Positions 1 to 11,856 are shown, counted from the first letter of the stretch. The stretch is 64,000 bases of DNA from Petaurus breviceps papuanus (GCA_028583685.1 JAMXIF010000003.1:78308558-78372557), one strand, 5' to 3'. Translations and numbers: made by a program. The notes: generated by a model not told the origin, from the letters alone.

Positions 1-57
1 GGCCTACAATGAAGTTAGAATATTGGGGCTGGGAGCAGTTTTATTAGGATTCCATCA
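1..57 (-). mobile_element. LTR fragment cut by the window edge (same family as 29450-30164)
   Basis: The reverse complement starts TGATGGAATCCTAATAA and matches the first 57 bases of the LTR at 29450-30164 with about four differences. The LTR's 5' end lies at 57; the rest of the element lies left of the window. Confidence 0.8.
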
Positions 58-89
58 GAGTGATATTTCAACTCACATAAGATGATTGG

Positions 90-250
90 ATCATAGATTT
101 AGAGTTGAAAGAAATCTTGGAGGTCACCTACTCCAACTATTTTATTTTACATTTAAAGAAACTGAGGCTCAGAGAGAAAATTACTTGCCCAAGGCCACCA
201 GTCTCTTGTTCATGAGAGCTGTGGAGGTTGATGAAATGAAGGCCTGGGAT
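90..250 (-). repeat. Old MIR-like SINE fragment
   Basis: It has the pattern GGATCATAGATTTAGAG..., then AAAGAAACTGAGGCTCAGAGAG and TTGCCCAAGG, shared by many mammalian MIR-related copies. The orientation is uncertain. Confidence 0.5.
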
Positions 251-299
251 ATTCAAGGGAGGGAAAATTAAAATTTATATCATAATCTTCAGGATAAAA

Positions 300-660
300 A
301 CTGGGGGTGAAACAAGTACTGGATAAGAATTCTGAGTTTTCTGAGACCTCAAACTCTTCTCACCCTGGAAAATTTTCTCCTCTTTGGCCCCTTTCTTCCA
401 CTGGTAAGTTTCTTCCTGGATCTAAATTTTGGGAAGGGGTCCAGTCCAACCATTCTTTATCCTCCTTCAGCTGTATTTTTGATTCTCTGGATTTCATTTG
501 CCTTGCTCCCCTCCTTCCCTTTCAGTTTCTTTTTATGTGTTGTCTTTCCCCATTAGGATGTAAACGCATTGAGGGCAGAGGCTAGCTTTCTTCTTTTTGT
601 ATTTGTATCTCCAGAAATTAGCATACTGCTTGGCATATACTAAGTGCTTAAGAAATGCTT
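300..660 (+). repeat. LINE fragment with L2-like 3' end
   Basis: It ends in the L2 3' signature TTGAGGGCAGAGGCTAGC...TACTAAGTGCTTAAGAAATGC. The body upstream resembles the copies at 5280-5800 and 39990-40560 more than canonical L2. Confidence 0.6.
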
Positions 661-1182
661 GTCACTTACTTACATGATATCTAGGGAAAGCTTTATATTC
701 TGGGGATTTAAACAAATATGGACAAATACTGAATGAATCTCACACCACTCCTTATTCACAGTAAGGCTTTGACCATTGGTTACTTTTACTCTCTGTATTT
801 TTTGTGTCTTTAATCACAAGGTATGATTAACTGTTTTGAGCAAGATATGCAGAAGTTTGTATGATCAATGTTTAGAAAATGTTGATTATGACTCAATGTG
901 TCTTCTATATGAAGACATCTTAGTAAAGGCAATAAATAAAAAAAGAAAATCTCTAAGCAATTGCTAAGGTATGGTAAATGTTTAGAAAGTTTGTATTTGT
1001 GAGTATAAAAAGAACTTTAATCTGATTTCAGCTCCTTAGCAGAAAATTAATTTTTAACATAAATTTTCTTATATTCTACTCAAAGCTTCAATTATTATCA
1101 AAGATAATTAGAAAGCCTTTTAAAAGATCTGAGATCAGTGCTACTTCTATATGTTACCATTCTCTCTTCAAAATATTTCTCT

Positions 1183-1183
1183 C

Positions 1184-1217
<34 letters not shown>

Positions 1218-1247
1218 TTCTCTCTCTCTCTCTGTCTCTGTCTCTGA
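1183..1247. repeat. (TC)n microsatellite
   Basis: An almost pure CT dinucleotide tract that produces a low-complexity Arg-Glu frame on the minus strand; not a gene. Confidence 0.9.
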
Positions 1248-2036
1248 ATATGAGTGTGAATGTTTGTGAGACAGTACAGTAACGTTTACTTCAAATATCC
1301 ACTCTTTTATGAGATTCTTCTTGACCCTGATACAACCCATTAAACTGCCCTCTTATGCTTGATGCTCTATCAGATGAAGACACTATGCAATATTTCAGAG
1401 AACTATCACCTGATCCATACATCAGAAACTGCCTGAAACATAATTTCCGTATTTCTCAACTTTTAGTCTACCTTAAATATTAGATATTTCTTTCAGAAAA
1501 TCTTGAGTACATCTTTAGATCTATGAATAAAAATCTTTCTGTGTTAGAGGAGTCCAGCATTTTTGTGTCAAAATATCAGCCTAAGTTGAAATTCAGTGGC
1601 TGCTTCAAAACATAGATGACTCTTTATCATTTAGGGTGAATGGATAAATGGGAATAGGATGCTCATCCAGCTCTAGAGTGGTTTGGTATCCCTTTTGATT
1701 TCTAGTTCTGTCTCATAAGGGGAGAGTTTACATCAATCATTCAGGACTAGAAATGCTTTCCTACCAGAGAGACTGTATTGGTTTCATGTTAGGCAGCAAG
1801 TTTCCTAATCTGGCCCATGAAAGTCAAGAACATATCAAGACTGAGAGGTGAAGCCACAATTAAGGGAGGAGGGAGATGACCATGTGGCAAAGGAGACTAA
1901 GAAATAAGCATCACACTCTTGGGTGGAGAACTGGGAGGGAGCAATGTCATAAAAACTAAGTGAGTAGAGCATATTTGGAGGGGGTGGTCAAGAGCATGAC
2001 TTTTATAAGCATTCCTGTTATGGGGAGAGGGCAGGT

Positions 2037-3020
2037 TGTAATGGCAAGCAAAGTAGTACTTTGCTCCTAGTTTCAGTTATTCAAGTGCCTTTGAGCCTCG
2101 CCTTTGATTGTGTGAAGTCTTTGTTGGAAACAGTACACAATGTGTTGCCCTTAATAGGCCTAAGGGAGTTTGGAGATCTTCTCTGCCCTTAATAAGCCTA
2201 AGGTCATCACATGGAGCCCACGATGGGAGGAGCTTGCCAAAATCAGGGAAGAGGAAGGGTGGAACAGGAAGTAGCAGAGCAAATGAAAGTTTGAGCACAA
2301 GCTGGAACCAAGCAGAGCTAAGAGAGAATGTTTGTGATGTTGGCACTCTGTCTGTTGTTCTGTGTTGGTGTTACTTTGTCAGATAGAAACACTCTGTTGA
2401 TTTGTGTTGATTTCTCAGATAGAAAGTGAATTGAGATGATAGTGTCAGCAATGTGTGTAAATATTGTTGTAGCCCTGTTGATTTTTGTTTTCCTAGAAAC
2501 GGAAATTGTGAAGAGCTTGGGGTGGAGCAGTCCCCATGGGCTGAAATATGGAACAGGAACAGAGAGCTGCCTAACTGTGAATCCAGGCAACAGTTGGGTG
2601 ATTCCAGCCAACCTCCAGTCAAGATGAAAGAGAACTTTACTTGGGTACTCATTGCTGATTGATGAGATTGTGACTTACTGTGACCTAGGGGTGGATGCCC
2701 TTTGTACTTTCCACTACCTCTTAAGGATGATTGTCTTAAGGATGAATGGAAGCCAGCCTCCAATCAAGATGAAAGAAGACTTTAGATGGGTACTTTATAT
2801 TGACTGAGGAGATTGTGACTTATTGAATGATATATTTTGTTTAAGACTATGTGGCCACCTTAGTAAAAGTTGTTATCTTCTTGTGAATGTTGTGCTTTAG
2901 TTTCTTGAATGTTTTGCTTTAGTTTATTGAATAGAGAGTTCCCTATACTATGTGATTAGATCCTTAAAATTATTTACAGCAGCAGTCCTCAGGAGAGCTG
3001 CTCATGATTGGCTTTATGCA
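2037..3020 (+). mobile_element. Solo LTR, superfamily A (long form)
   Basis: It opens TGTAATGGCAAGC and shares blocks with the LTRs at 26697, 34772 and 43320: a GAGATCTTCTCTGCCC leader, GATCACATGGAGC-like and GGAGGAGCTTGCC segments, and a 3' part alignable with 27400-27754 (AGCAGTCCTC...). The target duplication is not clear, so the ends are good to a few bases only. No internal retroviral region adjoins it. Confidence 0.75.
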
Positions 3021-3984
3021 GGGCACTAGTAGAAATAGAAGGGGAAACTACAGTAGCCATGGAAGCATGCCCTGGCTGCAGTGTTGTGGGCACAGACGGC
3101 TGGAGAGACGGGGCGGGGGGGGCTACATGAATTGAGGCTTTGGCATAACTACTGTAGCTGAAGCAGGTGTTTCAACAATGGTGGATGGCAGCAGGTGGCT
3201 TAGTTAGGTGCCCACAAGTACAGACCCACAGATAGAAAATCTAGGAGACAATATGATTTTATTTTTTACTTTTAGTCTTACACATATTATTCAGTTGTAT
3301 CCATGACTCTTACTGCAATGGGTTTTGTGCAGTGCATCTGGTAAGGTTTATCATATAGGGCTCTGATTGTCTTTATGAAAATATTCTGTTAGATGCAATT
3401 GCTGGTGTAATTATTGGACCTTTTAATTAACATAATACAGAATCCTGATTTAATCAATTAGGCTTGATTTATTATATTTCAACCATAAATCCCAAGATGT
3501 AACATACAAAAATAAAGTATGCCCAAGACAAATGTAGCCATAGCAAAAATATATACATTTTGGTGTAATTTGAATTAGAATGTTTTGTTTTAGAAGTTAA
3601 ACTATGAAGACAAGAATAGACAATTCTATTTCCAACCAAATGATTGCTTGTATACACTAGAGTGTGTTAATTCTCATAAAAGGATAGTAGCACACCAAAA
3701 TAATGCTGAAAAAATTAACACCCCAATAGTTATTCTTACTAACATCAACACAGGAGCAACTCATCACTTTTTGTATGTGTTAGCTCATTTCAGAGAAGCT
3801 GACGCTGATATGTATTTGTTCAATAAGAGAATTAGGTTGGGAACAGAAAATCCATACATCCAGAATCTACTAATATGCTGCTTTTTGTCAGACAAAAATT
3901 ACTTTTCTGGAATATATGTAGTATACATGTGCCAATTTGTTATTTTATCTTAATGGAAACTTCTTTCCATGACTAACTCAGATC
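3021..3984. other. Stretch with nothing recognised
   Basis: A GC-rich patch (about 3040-3240) is followed by AT-rich sequence. A 101-codon open frame at 3648-3953 has no recognisable motif and is not called. Confidence 0.5.
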
Positions 3985-4140
3985 ACAGTTTTTGGCTTAG
4001 AGACTTTCCTCAGGCTCAGAGAGGTTGACTTACTTGTCCATGGTCACATAGTCAATGTCAGAGATGGTGTATAAACTCAGTTATTTCTCTCTTCAATTCA
4101 GTTAGTTCTTCTTCTGACTATACTGCCTCTTTTATAGTAC
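3985..4140 (-). repeat. MIR fragment
   Basis: It contains CCTCAGGCTCAGAGAGGTTGACTTACTTG and a following CATAGTCA block, the MIR core region, in diverged form. Confidence 0.45.
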
Positions 4141-5279
4141 ATGTGATACATAAAAGTGAGGCCAACATTAGTCAGAATTAGAATTTTATACAATGTACTA
4201 TGCATAGTATGTATCATACATTTTCCCACTGTAAGAGATGGAAAACTTCCCTTTATCTTTCACAGTGACCAGGGAAGGTTTTTGTCAGTGTGGCATAAGC
4301 TCTGACAGGTTCTATCACCCTGAAAAGGCAAACTGAGCATATTTCTCAATATACTTTATAAGAGGCTAGGCATCTAGTGATGATTTTTTTTAACTGTAGC
4401 AATACAGGAAACAAAGAAAAATAAAAACAGACCTCAGGTCTCGGTACCCCTTTTTTTCCTGAGGAGATAGTGGTAAAGTGGTAGGAAAGGGGGCAGAGGG
4501 TGCAAAAATTCTATGTCTTTAGGTGCTCAATAAAGTTTAATTTGATTATTAATAATATACATGTGAGATCATTGGCCAATGACCATTAAAGGGTCATATT
4601 GGTAAGGGAGCTAAATAATTTTAATCTTGACATTTTTGTTATAAAGGAAATCAGAAAAAAGAAGTAAATCCAAGTAGTTACAAGGAAGGAGGGCTCATGG
4701 TTCCTTTTTGAAGAGGCAAAGAAAGGAGTTGGTGGAGTTTTATCATAAATCTAAAAGCAACCAGAAACATTATTTCAAAGGATATTTGGTCACCATTTAT
4801 TGCCAAACTAATGATAAATAATTGCAATTTGTGTACCAGTATCACTTATAAAGGATGAAATGGTATAGAAATTTGTATGAAGACATTTTTAAGATACTCT
4901 AAATCAGCATATACTTTGATACCTAGTGTCTTTAATGTAAAGGTGGGAAAAAGTTATAATATAGAGAAACAGATGGGAAAGTATGGTTCAGATAGAAGGA
5001 ATGAGAGATTATGGATTACACAGAAGTCTCATGCACCTATACTATGAAAACTTTATTTTAGAAAAGAACTGGTAGGTATTGGATATGGTGAATATCAAGT
5101 AACACCACAAGTAATGAGATTGTATTTTAATGGACAGAGACTTGTTATTGATATGGGACTCATCTATGAACCAACTGCCTGTTTCTCTGCTTCTGATCTC
5201 CTGGACTTCACAAACACTCTTCATTTGCCATCTCACTCTGGAACATCCTCCCTCAACACCTGAGGCTTCCTTACCATGG

Positions 5280-5800
5280 AACATCTATTAGTTGGTGCAA
5301 CTTCTCCCAAGGAACACCTACTTTTCCCTATGACCTTCTCACCCAGAACATCTCACTGCCATGTCAATCTCCTTTCTCTTACTGGTGAGTTGCTGCTAGT
5401 GCCTCATTTTAGAGAGGAACTCAGGTCAGCCAAACTTTATTCCTCTTCTGACTCTGCTTTTGACTTTTTTTTTTTAAGCAATCAGGGTTAAGTAACTTGC
5501 TCAAGGTTGCACGGCCAGGTGTTTCTGGGTGGGTGCTAAGTGTCTGAGCCGGGGATTCAATATCCAGGTCATCCTGACACTGGAGCCAGTGCTCTTACTC
5601 GCTGTGCTACCTGGCCGCCCCTCTGCTTTTGACTTTTAACACTTTGGCATCATGGCCCCTTGCAGATACCCGCTTCCCCTTTTTAGTTCCCTTTTGTGTG
5701 GTTTTCTCTCATTAGAGTGTAAGCTTCTTGAGGACAAGGACTTTCTTTGTATTTATATCTCCAGCACCTGACACTGATAAGTACTTAACTGTGTGTTTTC
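5280..5800 (+). repeat. LINE fragment with L2-like tail, split by a SINE
   Basis: It shares its body (GACCTTCTCACCCAGAACATC, then TAGAGAGGAACTCAGG) with 39990-40560. The L2-like 3' end TTCTTGAGGACAAGGAC...AGCACCTGACAC follows. The SINE at 5469-5620 interrupts it. Confidence 0.6.
5469..5620 (-). mobile_element. tRNA-derived SINE, monomer (left-arm type)
   Basis: A complete monomer in reverse orientation with a poly-A tail (plus-strand T run). It carries the AGGTGTTTCTGGGTGGGTGC subtype block. It is flanked by a perfect 17-bp duplication, CTCTGCTTTTGACTTTT, at 5452-5468 and 5621-5637. Confidence 0.92.
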
Positions 5801-6764
5801 TGCTTGTCTATGCACAATCAGACCATCAGAGATAATATTAAAAAAAAAAGAAAAAGAAGAAATAATAATGATAAAAGTATGACATATAATTGAAACAGCT
5901 TCATCTTGAACTATTTAAACAAGTAATTAAAAATCAAAAGTGGGAAATGGACAACAGAAACCACACTGATACTGTGACAAGTATTTTCATCCAGAAGATC
6001 AAACAATGTCATTAATTGCCACAAGAAGAACAAAAAAAACCCCAGAAAATACTTTAATCAGGAAACATCTGTCTCAGTTGCCAAATGGAGAGTGATAGTT
6101 GCCAAACTTGCTTGTATGATTTCTTGAAGAAGAATGATGGATGAGTGTGAGAAGGGTTTTCTCATAAGCACAGAGGAGCTTAGAGGAAGGCAGAAACAGT
6201 TTTTAACAAATATTGGCAAAATATTCAACTAAGCAAAGTCATCTCAAGGGCATTTAAGGATGAAAATGGAATAATGATTATAAACAGAATAAAATGGAAA
6301 TATTGTAAAAAAATCATTATAACAGACTGTTTTCTCCATTAAGAGAAGTAGAACCATCACATTTGTAGCCTAACATCATAGCCTTGAATATGGTTATAGA
6401 GAAGAGGGAGAAATAGCATAAATAAAAATAGACAGGAAAAGTGTCTCTATGGTATTATGTATATATGTATATGTGTATGTGAGTGAAGTCAAGTAGAGAT
6501 TCTGATGGAAAATGTGGAAAGTAGAATTACCTGGAAGACTGTTAACTCTTTATAAAGGAAAGCTTTATAAATGAAGGAGTTTAATGCTCTGCCCTCCAGA
6601 CCTCTGTTTAGAGGGGAGAGGCAGACAACTCAGGGTGAGTTGAGAAGGTGCTGAGTATCAAAACCCGAGTCAACCAGAATGATGATAAGTTTTCAGAGGA
6701 TCAGCTTATCCTGGGGTGGGGCACGGTGTTCCTTGGGGTAAAGCCAAGCACAGCTGCTGATGGA

Positions 6765-6990
6765 AAATGGAGTGGTGGATAGAGTGCTGGACTTAGAGTG
6801 AGAAAGACCTTAGGTTCACATCATTCCTTTGGCACAATGTATGACAATGAACAAATCTCTAAAACCTTTTTTTTAACCTTAGGCAGCTTGTTAAGGATGT
6901 ATGTATGGACAGATTGTGATCTGTGTCCATGGAAGGAGTTCCTGCACTGATGAAACCACAGGTCTTTTTTCTAATACGGTTCTTTAGAAA
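6765..6990 (+). repeat. Old MIR-like SINE
   Basis: It contains GTGGATAGAGTGCTGGACTT, AAGACCTTAGGTTCA and later AACAAATCTCTAAAACC, a diverged MIR/CORE-SINE arrangement. Confidence 0.45.
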
Positions 6991-7135
6991 GTTGTCACAG
7001 CATTTTACAGAGTTAAAAGTCAAAGGTGAGCTGTAACTGAAAGTTAAGTTCTATTTTGCTCAGAAGGAAAGAAGCACTGCACAGCCTTGATGTAGTGGAA
7101 TACCACTGCAATATCCAATGCATAGAAATTCTGTG

Positions 7136-7309
7136 CCAGGGGGCGGCTAGATGGCACAGCGAATAGAACACTGGCCCTGGAGTCAGGAAGACCTGAGTTC
7201 AAATCTGATCTCAGACACTTAACACTTATTAGCTGTGTGACCTTGGGCAAGTCACTTAACCCCAATTGCCCTGCATTCCCCCCTCCAAAAGGCAAAAACA
7301 AGAAAAAAA
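7136..7309 (+). mobile_element. Marsupial CORE-SINE
   Basis: It is full length, from GGGGCGGCTAGATGGCACAG to CCCCAATTGCCC with an A-rich tail. The tRNA-like A box lies near the start and the B-box-like GAGTTCAAAT near 60. A perfect 12-bp duplication, AGAAATTCTGTG, flanks it at 7124-7135 and 7310-7321. Confidence 0.9.
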
Positions 7310-7332
7310 AGAAATTCTGTGGAAAATATATT

Positions 7333-7592
7333 TGTTTGTTGTTAAGTCATTTTTTTTAGTTATGTCTGACTCTTCATGGCCCTATTTGGGATTTTCTTGG
7401 CAAAGATACTGAAGTATGCCGTTTCCTTCTCCATCTTATATTACAGATGAGGAAATTGAAGTAAACAAGGTTAAGTGACTTGCTCAGGGTCACACAGCTA
7501 GTAAGTGTCTGAGGTCAGATTTTAACTCAGAAAGTGGAGCTTCCTGACTCCAGAACCTATACTCTATCCACTATTCCAATATGTAGGCAGTG
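7333..7592 (-). mobile_element. CORE-SINE with RTE/BovB-like tail
   Basis: Reading from the left, the tail comes first: TGTCTGACTCTTCATGGCCC and TTTCCTTCTCCATCTTAT. The core GGTCACACAGCTAGTAAGTG and the tRNA-like end follow. Confidence 0.8.
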
Positions 7593-7667
7593 TCTACTGT
7601 GGACTATGGCTAAGTCAGTTCTCTAGTCATTGCTCTGGTCCTCACCATCTTATTCACCATTTATGTC

Positions 7668-8191
7668 TGTAGCAGCAAGCACCCCAGCATCTCCAGGGTG
7701 GCTGCTCACACAGGTTCTTGGATCTGCTTTGTTAAAGGAAAGCAACTCAAAATGGGTTAACAAGCTTACTTTAATCAGTCAGACATATATCATTTACCTT
7801 GTTCAGGGGAAAAAGGACATCACCCCGAACTTCAAAGTATACAGGCAGAATTATCAAGACAGAAACAGATCAAGTAGACAGATTTCCAAACTGTCCAACC
7901 ATTACATCCATACCCAGTCAACATCTGGGTTTTTCAAAGCCGGGGGGACTCTGGACAACGGCTTTTCAGAATACAGATCAAATCACAGAACACTTCTCAA
8001 AGTGAGCCCCCAAAACAAAGCTACACATCAGGGCTTATGTAGCCTTCTCCTGGCTCAGAGAATGTAACAACCTTATTGACTCACTGGCCAATCAAGAAGT
8101 ATCTACTGAAAAACAAGCCTCCCACCCCAGGCTTCAGGTGCACTTTAGCCTAGGGGCAGGGAAGATCTTCCAAATTTGCATTCCCATTACA
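7668..8191 (-). mobile_element. Solo LTR, superfamily A, with perfect 5-bp TSD
   Basis: On the minus strand it runs from TGTAATGGGAATGC through GGAAGATCTTCCCTGCCCC to ...TGCTGCTACA. The duplication ATGTC lies at 7663-7667 and 8192-8196. It is 524 bp with no internal retroviral sequence on either side, so it is a recombined solo LTR. It lies about 1 kb beyond the CPA6 poly(A) site in the same orientation. Confidence 0.88.
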
Positions 8192-8289
8192 ATGTCTTCT
8201 TTTTATTTAGTATTATTTTCTGTGTCTCCACAAACACATGGCATGATAGATGCATAGGACCTGATGTCACATGCAAAAAACTGGAACAA

Positions 8290-8405
8290 CATAGATATCT
8301 GGCAGTGAATGAAGGAATAACAGCACTCATTAAGCACTTACTATGTTCTAGACACTGTGCTAAGCACTGTGGAAACAAATACAAAAGCAAGATAGACCCT
8401 GCCCT
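8290..8405 (-). repeat. L2 3'-end fragment
   Basis: The stretch CATTAAGCACTTACTATG...CAAGGAGCCTACATT is the reverse complement of the L2 3' terminus. It continues as GAGGAGCC past the SINE at 8420-8579. Confidence 0.7.
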
Positions 8406-8419
8406 CAAGGAGCCTACAT

Positions 8420-8579
8420 TTTTTTTGGCCTTTTTTGGAGGGGGAAGGCAAGGCAATTGGGGTCGTGACTTGTCCAAGGTCACATAGCTAGTAAGTGTTA
8501 AGTGTCTGAGGCTGGATTTGATCTCAGGTCCTTCTGACTCTAGGGCCGGTGCCCTATTCACTGAGCCACCTAGCCACCC
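8420..8579 (-). mobile_element. Marsupial CORE-SINE inside L2
   Basis: A reverse-oriented copy with T-run tail, GGTCACATAGCTAGTAAGTG core and a GAGCCACCTAGCCACCCC end. The flanks AAGGAGCCTACATT and AAGGAGCCTATGTT are a 14-bp duplication with two differences. Confidence 0.85.
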
Positions 8580-9174
8580 CAAGGAGCCTATGTTTCTAAT
8601 AAGAGGAGCCAACACTGTGTTGTGGAGTTTTGACTAGAAAAAGGTGCTTTGAAAATTATAGTGATGGTGAGTGGAGCAATAGTACAGTCAGCTGACAATA
8701 GTGGAATTGCTAAATAAATGATGGTACATTAATGTAAAGAAATACTCCAATTAAGACCAACAATGATGAGAAATATAAAGAAATCTAGAAAGAGCTTTAT
8801 GAAATAACATAAAGTGAAAAGAACAGAGCCAAAAGAATGGTGTATGCTCCTGGGCTGTATGAGACAAAAATGAATGAAAATGAATAAAAAAGGAATGTTC
8901 ATAGGGACTTAGAGGGAGTATCTTTTTGCATTGAAATGAATTAATATAAGTATAAATAATTACTATGCAAGTTTAGTTGAACGGACATTCAATGTTAAGT
9001 GTTTAGTAAAAATTTTAATTTAAAAATTAAAAAAGAAATATAGTTGGTCCTTTCTAGGTCAGTTGTTTGCATTCTTCTGTAACCTGGCTTTTGCCCAAGC
9101 CTGGGGAAGCTGAGTTATACTTAAAAAGACCCAGTAGTAAATGATTAAAAACACAGGCAAACAGGAGCATTGGT

Positions 9175-9649
9175 TTCAAATGAAAGCGTAAGATTTATTG
9201 AATTGAAGATTAATCATTGCTAAATATGTTACAAGCTGCCTTGAAACTAACAGTAGAGGAAATGAGCTTTCTTTCTTTCTTTTTTTTCCCTTGTAAAATT
9301 TGGCCTCAGAGATGATGTTTTCTTTCAAATGAAACTGGGTGACAATTTGGCTTCTAATAACCTGAGCCTCTGATGTTAGAGCCAAATCCTCACCTTACTT
9401 CCCATTTCAGTGGAGCTGAGATGCATGAGAAACTCCTTTTAAAGTCGGTTGACTAGTTGACTTTCACAGAAATTCACCATAAGCAGGGTTTGTGTCTCTT
9501 TAAAAACAAGCAAGCAAACAAACAAAAAACAAAACAACCAGCCAATCCCAAACAGTTCTGAAAAACCAAGGCAAGGTCCTTGCTCAGAATCCTCCCTGAC
9601 AAGGGAGATGTGTCCGCTCTTGCTGAGATTTGGCCCTCAGTGACATCTC
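9175..9649 (-). other. CPA6: CPA6 3' untranslated region (predicted)
   Basis: About 475 bases follow the TGA stop on the minus strand and lead to a canonical AATAAA. There is no recognisable SINE or LTR in the stretch, only short T-rich and GAAA-rich tracts. The cleavage point is placed about 20 bases past the signal and is inferred. Confidence 0.65.
9194..9199 (-). terminator. Poly(A) signal AATAAA of CPA6
   Basis: The plus strand reads TTTATT here, which is AATAAA on the gene strand. It is followed within about 30-45 bases by a GT/T-rich stretch (CTGTTTGCCTGTGTTTTTA), the usual downstream element. It is the best-placed signal after the stop codon. Confidence 0.7.
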
Positions 9650-9853
<204 letters not shown>

Positions 9854-10124
9854 TTAGCATGGTTCATGCTTTTATTATGGAAGAGCTGGAAAGATTTTCT
9901 GAATGATGTATGTCTTTGTTTACTAAACTAGTAATGAATCCTGACAATCTAATTTTCATGACAAAAATAAAGCAATAGTTCCTTGTTCTCAAGAGAGAGT
10001 AGTCAGCTAATTTTTGATTGAAATCTATGTGCTCTTACTGGAAGTAACACTTCTATTCATATTAAAAAAAATAAACATTTTATTGATGCTTTTAAAAAAG
10101 TGCTATTACTTCCCAGCATGGCAT

Positions 10125-10305
10125 GGTGAATGTAATGCTGGTTTAAAGCTAAGAAGACTGGTGTTTAAAGCCCACTTCAGATGCATACTGGCTGTGTGAC
10201 CCTGGGCAAGTCACTTAAATTCTCTCGGCTTAATTCCTCACCTGTAAAATGAGAAGGTGCAGCAAGAAAGCCTCTCACATCCTTTCCAAACTCATATAAT
10301 CTATG
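10125..10305 (+). repeat. MIR
   Basis: It contains CTGGCTGTGTGACCCTGGGC, AAGTCACTTAAATTCTCTC and CCTGTAAAATGAGAAGG, the MIR core and tail. Confidence 0.75.
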
Positions 10306-10734
10306 ATCCTAGTCCCAACCAACCCTGACTCCCAATCTTTCCCTGGAACAACACTGAAACAAAAACCACATCAAAACAAAAAATCCAAACATTGTCCAGG
10401 TCTGACATTATATGCCTCATTTTGGACGTAGAGATTACCATCTGTCTGCCAAATGGCACTACCTATGTTTTTCTACACTATAGTTACAGAATCATTCAAC
10501 TTTTTGGGGTTGATCAGTTTCGAAAAAGGGGTGCCACCATTTTGTGAGGATGATGATTAAATGACTTCTGATTTTTAGCACTTTGGCTAAGAGTGAGGCT
10601 AGGTTGCCATGCTTAGGGTCTCTATCGGCCAGAAGCCCATTGTGGCTACATGGAGTACATCACTGTACTGCTGTAAGAGATTTATATCTGTGGCAATAGC
10701 TTTTCCTTTTTCAACCCAAGAGGCAGAGAGGTAC

Positions 10735-10925
10735 AATGGGAAGGGCATGGGGTTAGAGAACCAAAGACTGAATACCTTTACTGCCTGTGACCTCATACAG
10801 GGCACTTTACCTCTCTGGCTCTGGGTTCCTTGCATATAAAATGGGAGGTATGTACTTGATAACCTCAGAGGTCCTTGCTAGCTCTAAATCTCTGATGCTG
10901 TGAACCCCATAAATGCTATATGAAT
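10735..10925 (+). repeat. MIR
   Basis: A diverged copy with ...TGTGACCTCATACAGGGCACTTTACCTC, then AAAATGGGAGGTATG and CTCTAAATC. Confidence 0.55.
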
Positions 10926-10967
10926 GCTAGCTATTATAAAATATTGATTGGGAAGATAATTTTTCTT

Positions 10968-11112
10968 TTCTTTCTTTTTTTTTTTTTGAGGCAATCGGGG
11001 AAGTGATTTGCCCAGGGTCATACAGCTAGTAAGCATCTGAAGCTGGATTTGAACTCAAGTCCTCCTAACTCCAGGGCCAGTGCTCCATCCACAGCACCAA
11101 CTACCTGCCTCA
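10968..11112 (-). mobile_element. Marsupial CORE-SINE
   Basis: Reverse orientation: T run, GAGGCAATCGGGG, GGTCATACAGCTAGTAAGC and a degraded tRNA-like end. Confidence 0.75.
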
Positions 11113-11439
11113 GGAAGGTAATTTTTATATAAAAGTTTCCTTTTTAAGGGTTTAAGAAAAGGTTTTAAAGGGTTGCAGTGATGGAAGGCTGGGATTGGGG
11201 TGGGGGGGGTATAGCTTTAGGATGACCATTATTCAAGAATTTATCTTGGCTTGAGAAAAAAAGCTCTCTAAATAATTGGTTGGTAGTATAAACTGGCAAA
11301 GCTTTAGGGTCATATGCTCTTCAGAGTGAAGAAAATGAGTATTGAGACTTAGAGCAAGAAGGGTATGTTGAGGAGATCTAATAATGAGTTGTTAATACTC
11401 ATTTCCTTTCCCTCAGAGGACCACACGTAGATTTATCTG

Positions 11440-11590
11440 CATAAATGCTTTATCTCCTTTCAATTTAAGCTTCTTGAAGTTGGAGACCATTCTGTTTTTT
11501 TTTTTTTTACTGTGTTTTGTTTTTATCTTTGCATTCCTATACCCTTGAATATTTCATGTACTTAATAAATGCTTATCTGATTGGACTGAG
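11440..11590 (+). repeat. L2 3' end
   Basis: It contains TAAGCTTCTTGAAGTTGGAGACC and ATGTACTTAATAAATGC, the terminal L2 signature. Confidence 0.65.
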
Positions 11591-11607
11591 TTCAAGGGAA
11601 GTCAGTT

Positions 11608-11856
11608 ATGTTTTTTGTTGTTCAGTTGTTTTCAGTCATGTCTAACTTTGTGACCCCATTTGGGATTTTCTTGGCATAGATACTAGAGTGGTTTGCCATT
11701 TCCTTCTCCAGCTCGTTTTACAGATAAGAAAACTGAGGCAATCAGGGCCAAATGACTTGTCCAGGGTCACACAGCTAGTAAATGTCTAAGACTAGATTTT
11801 AACTTAGGACTCTAGGTCCAGCACTCTATCTACTGCACCACTTAGCTACCCTCAAT
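11608..11856 (-). mobile_element. CORE-SINE with RTE/BovB-like tail
   Basis: It contains TTTTGTTGTTCAGTTG, TTCTTGGCATAGATACTAGAG, TTTCCTTCTCCAGCTCG and a GGGTCACACAGCTAGTAAATG core. It is nearly complete. Confidence 0.82.

Noticed and set aside
1098-1340. 80-codon minus-strand frame rich in Arg-Glu
   Set aside because: It is a translation of the TC microsatellite.
2371-2763. 130-codon minus-strand frame
   Set aside because: It is antisense to the LTR at 2037-3020 and shows no family resemblance.
3648-3953. 101-codon plus-strand frame in unique sequence
   Set aside because: No motif, splice context or codon signal was found; the length is within chance for AT-rich DNA.
7630-8067. 145-codon plus-strand frame
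   Set aside because: It lies antisense across the solo LTR at 7668-8191 and has no recognisable domain.
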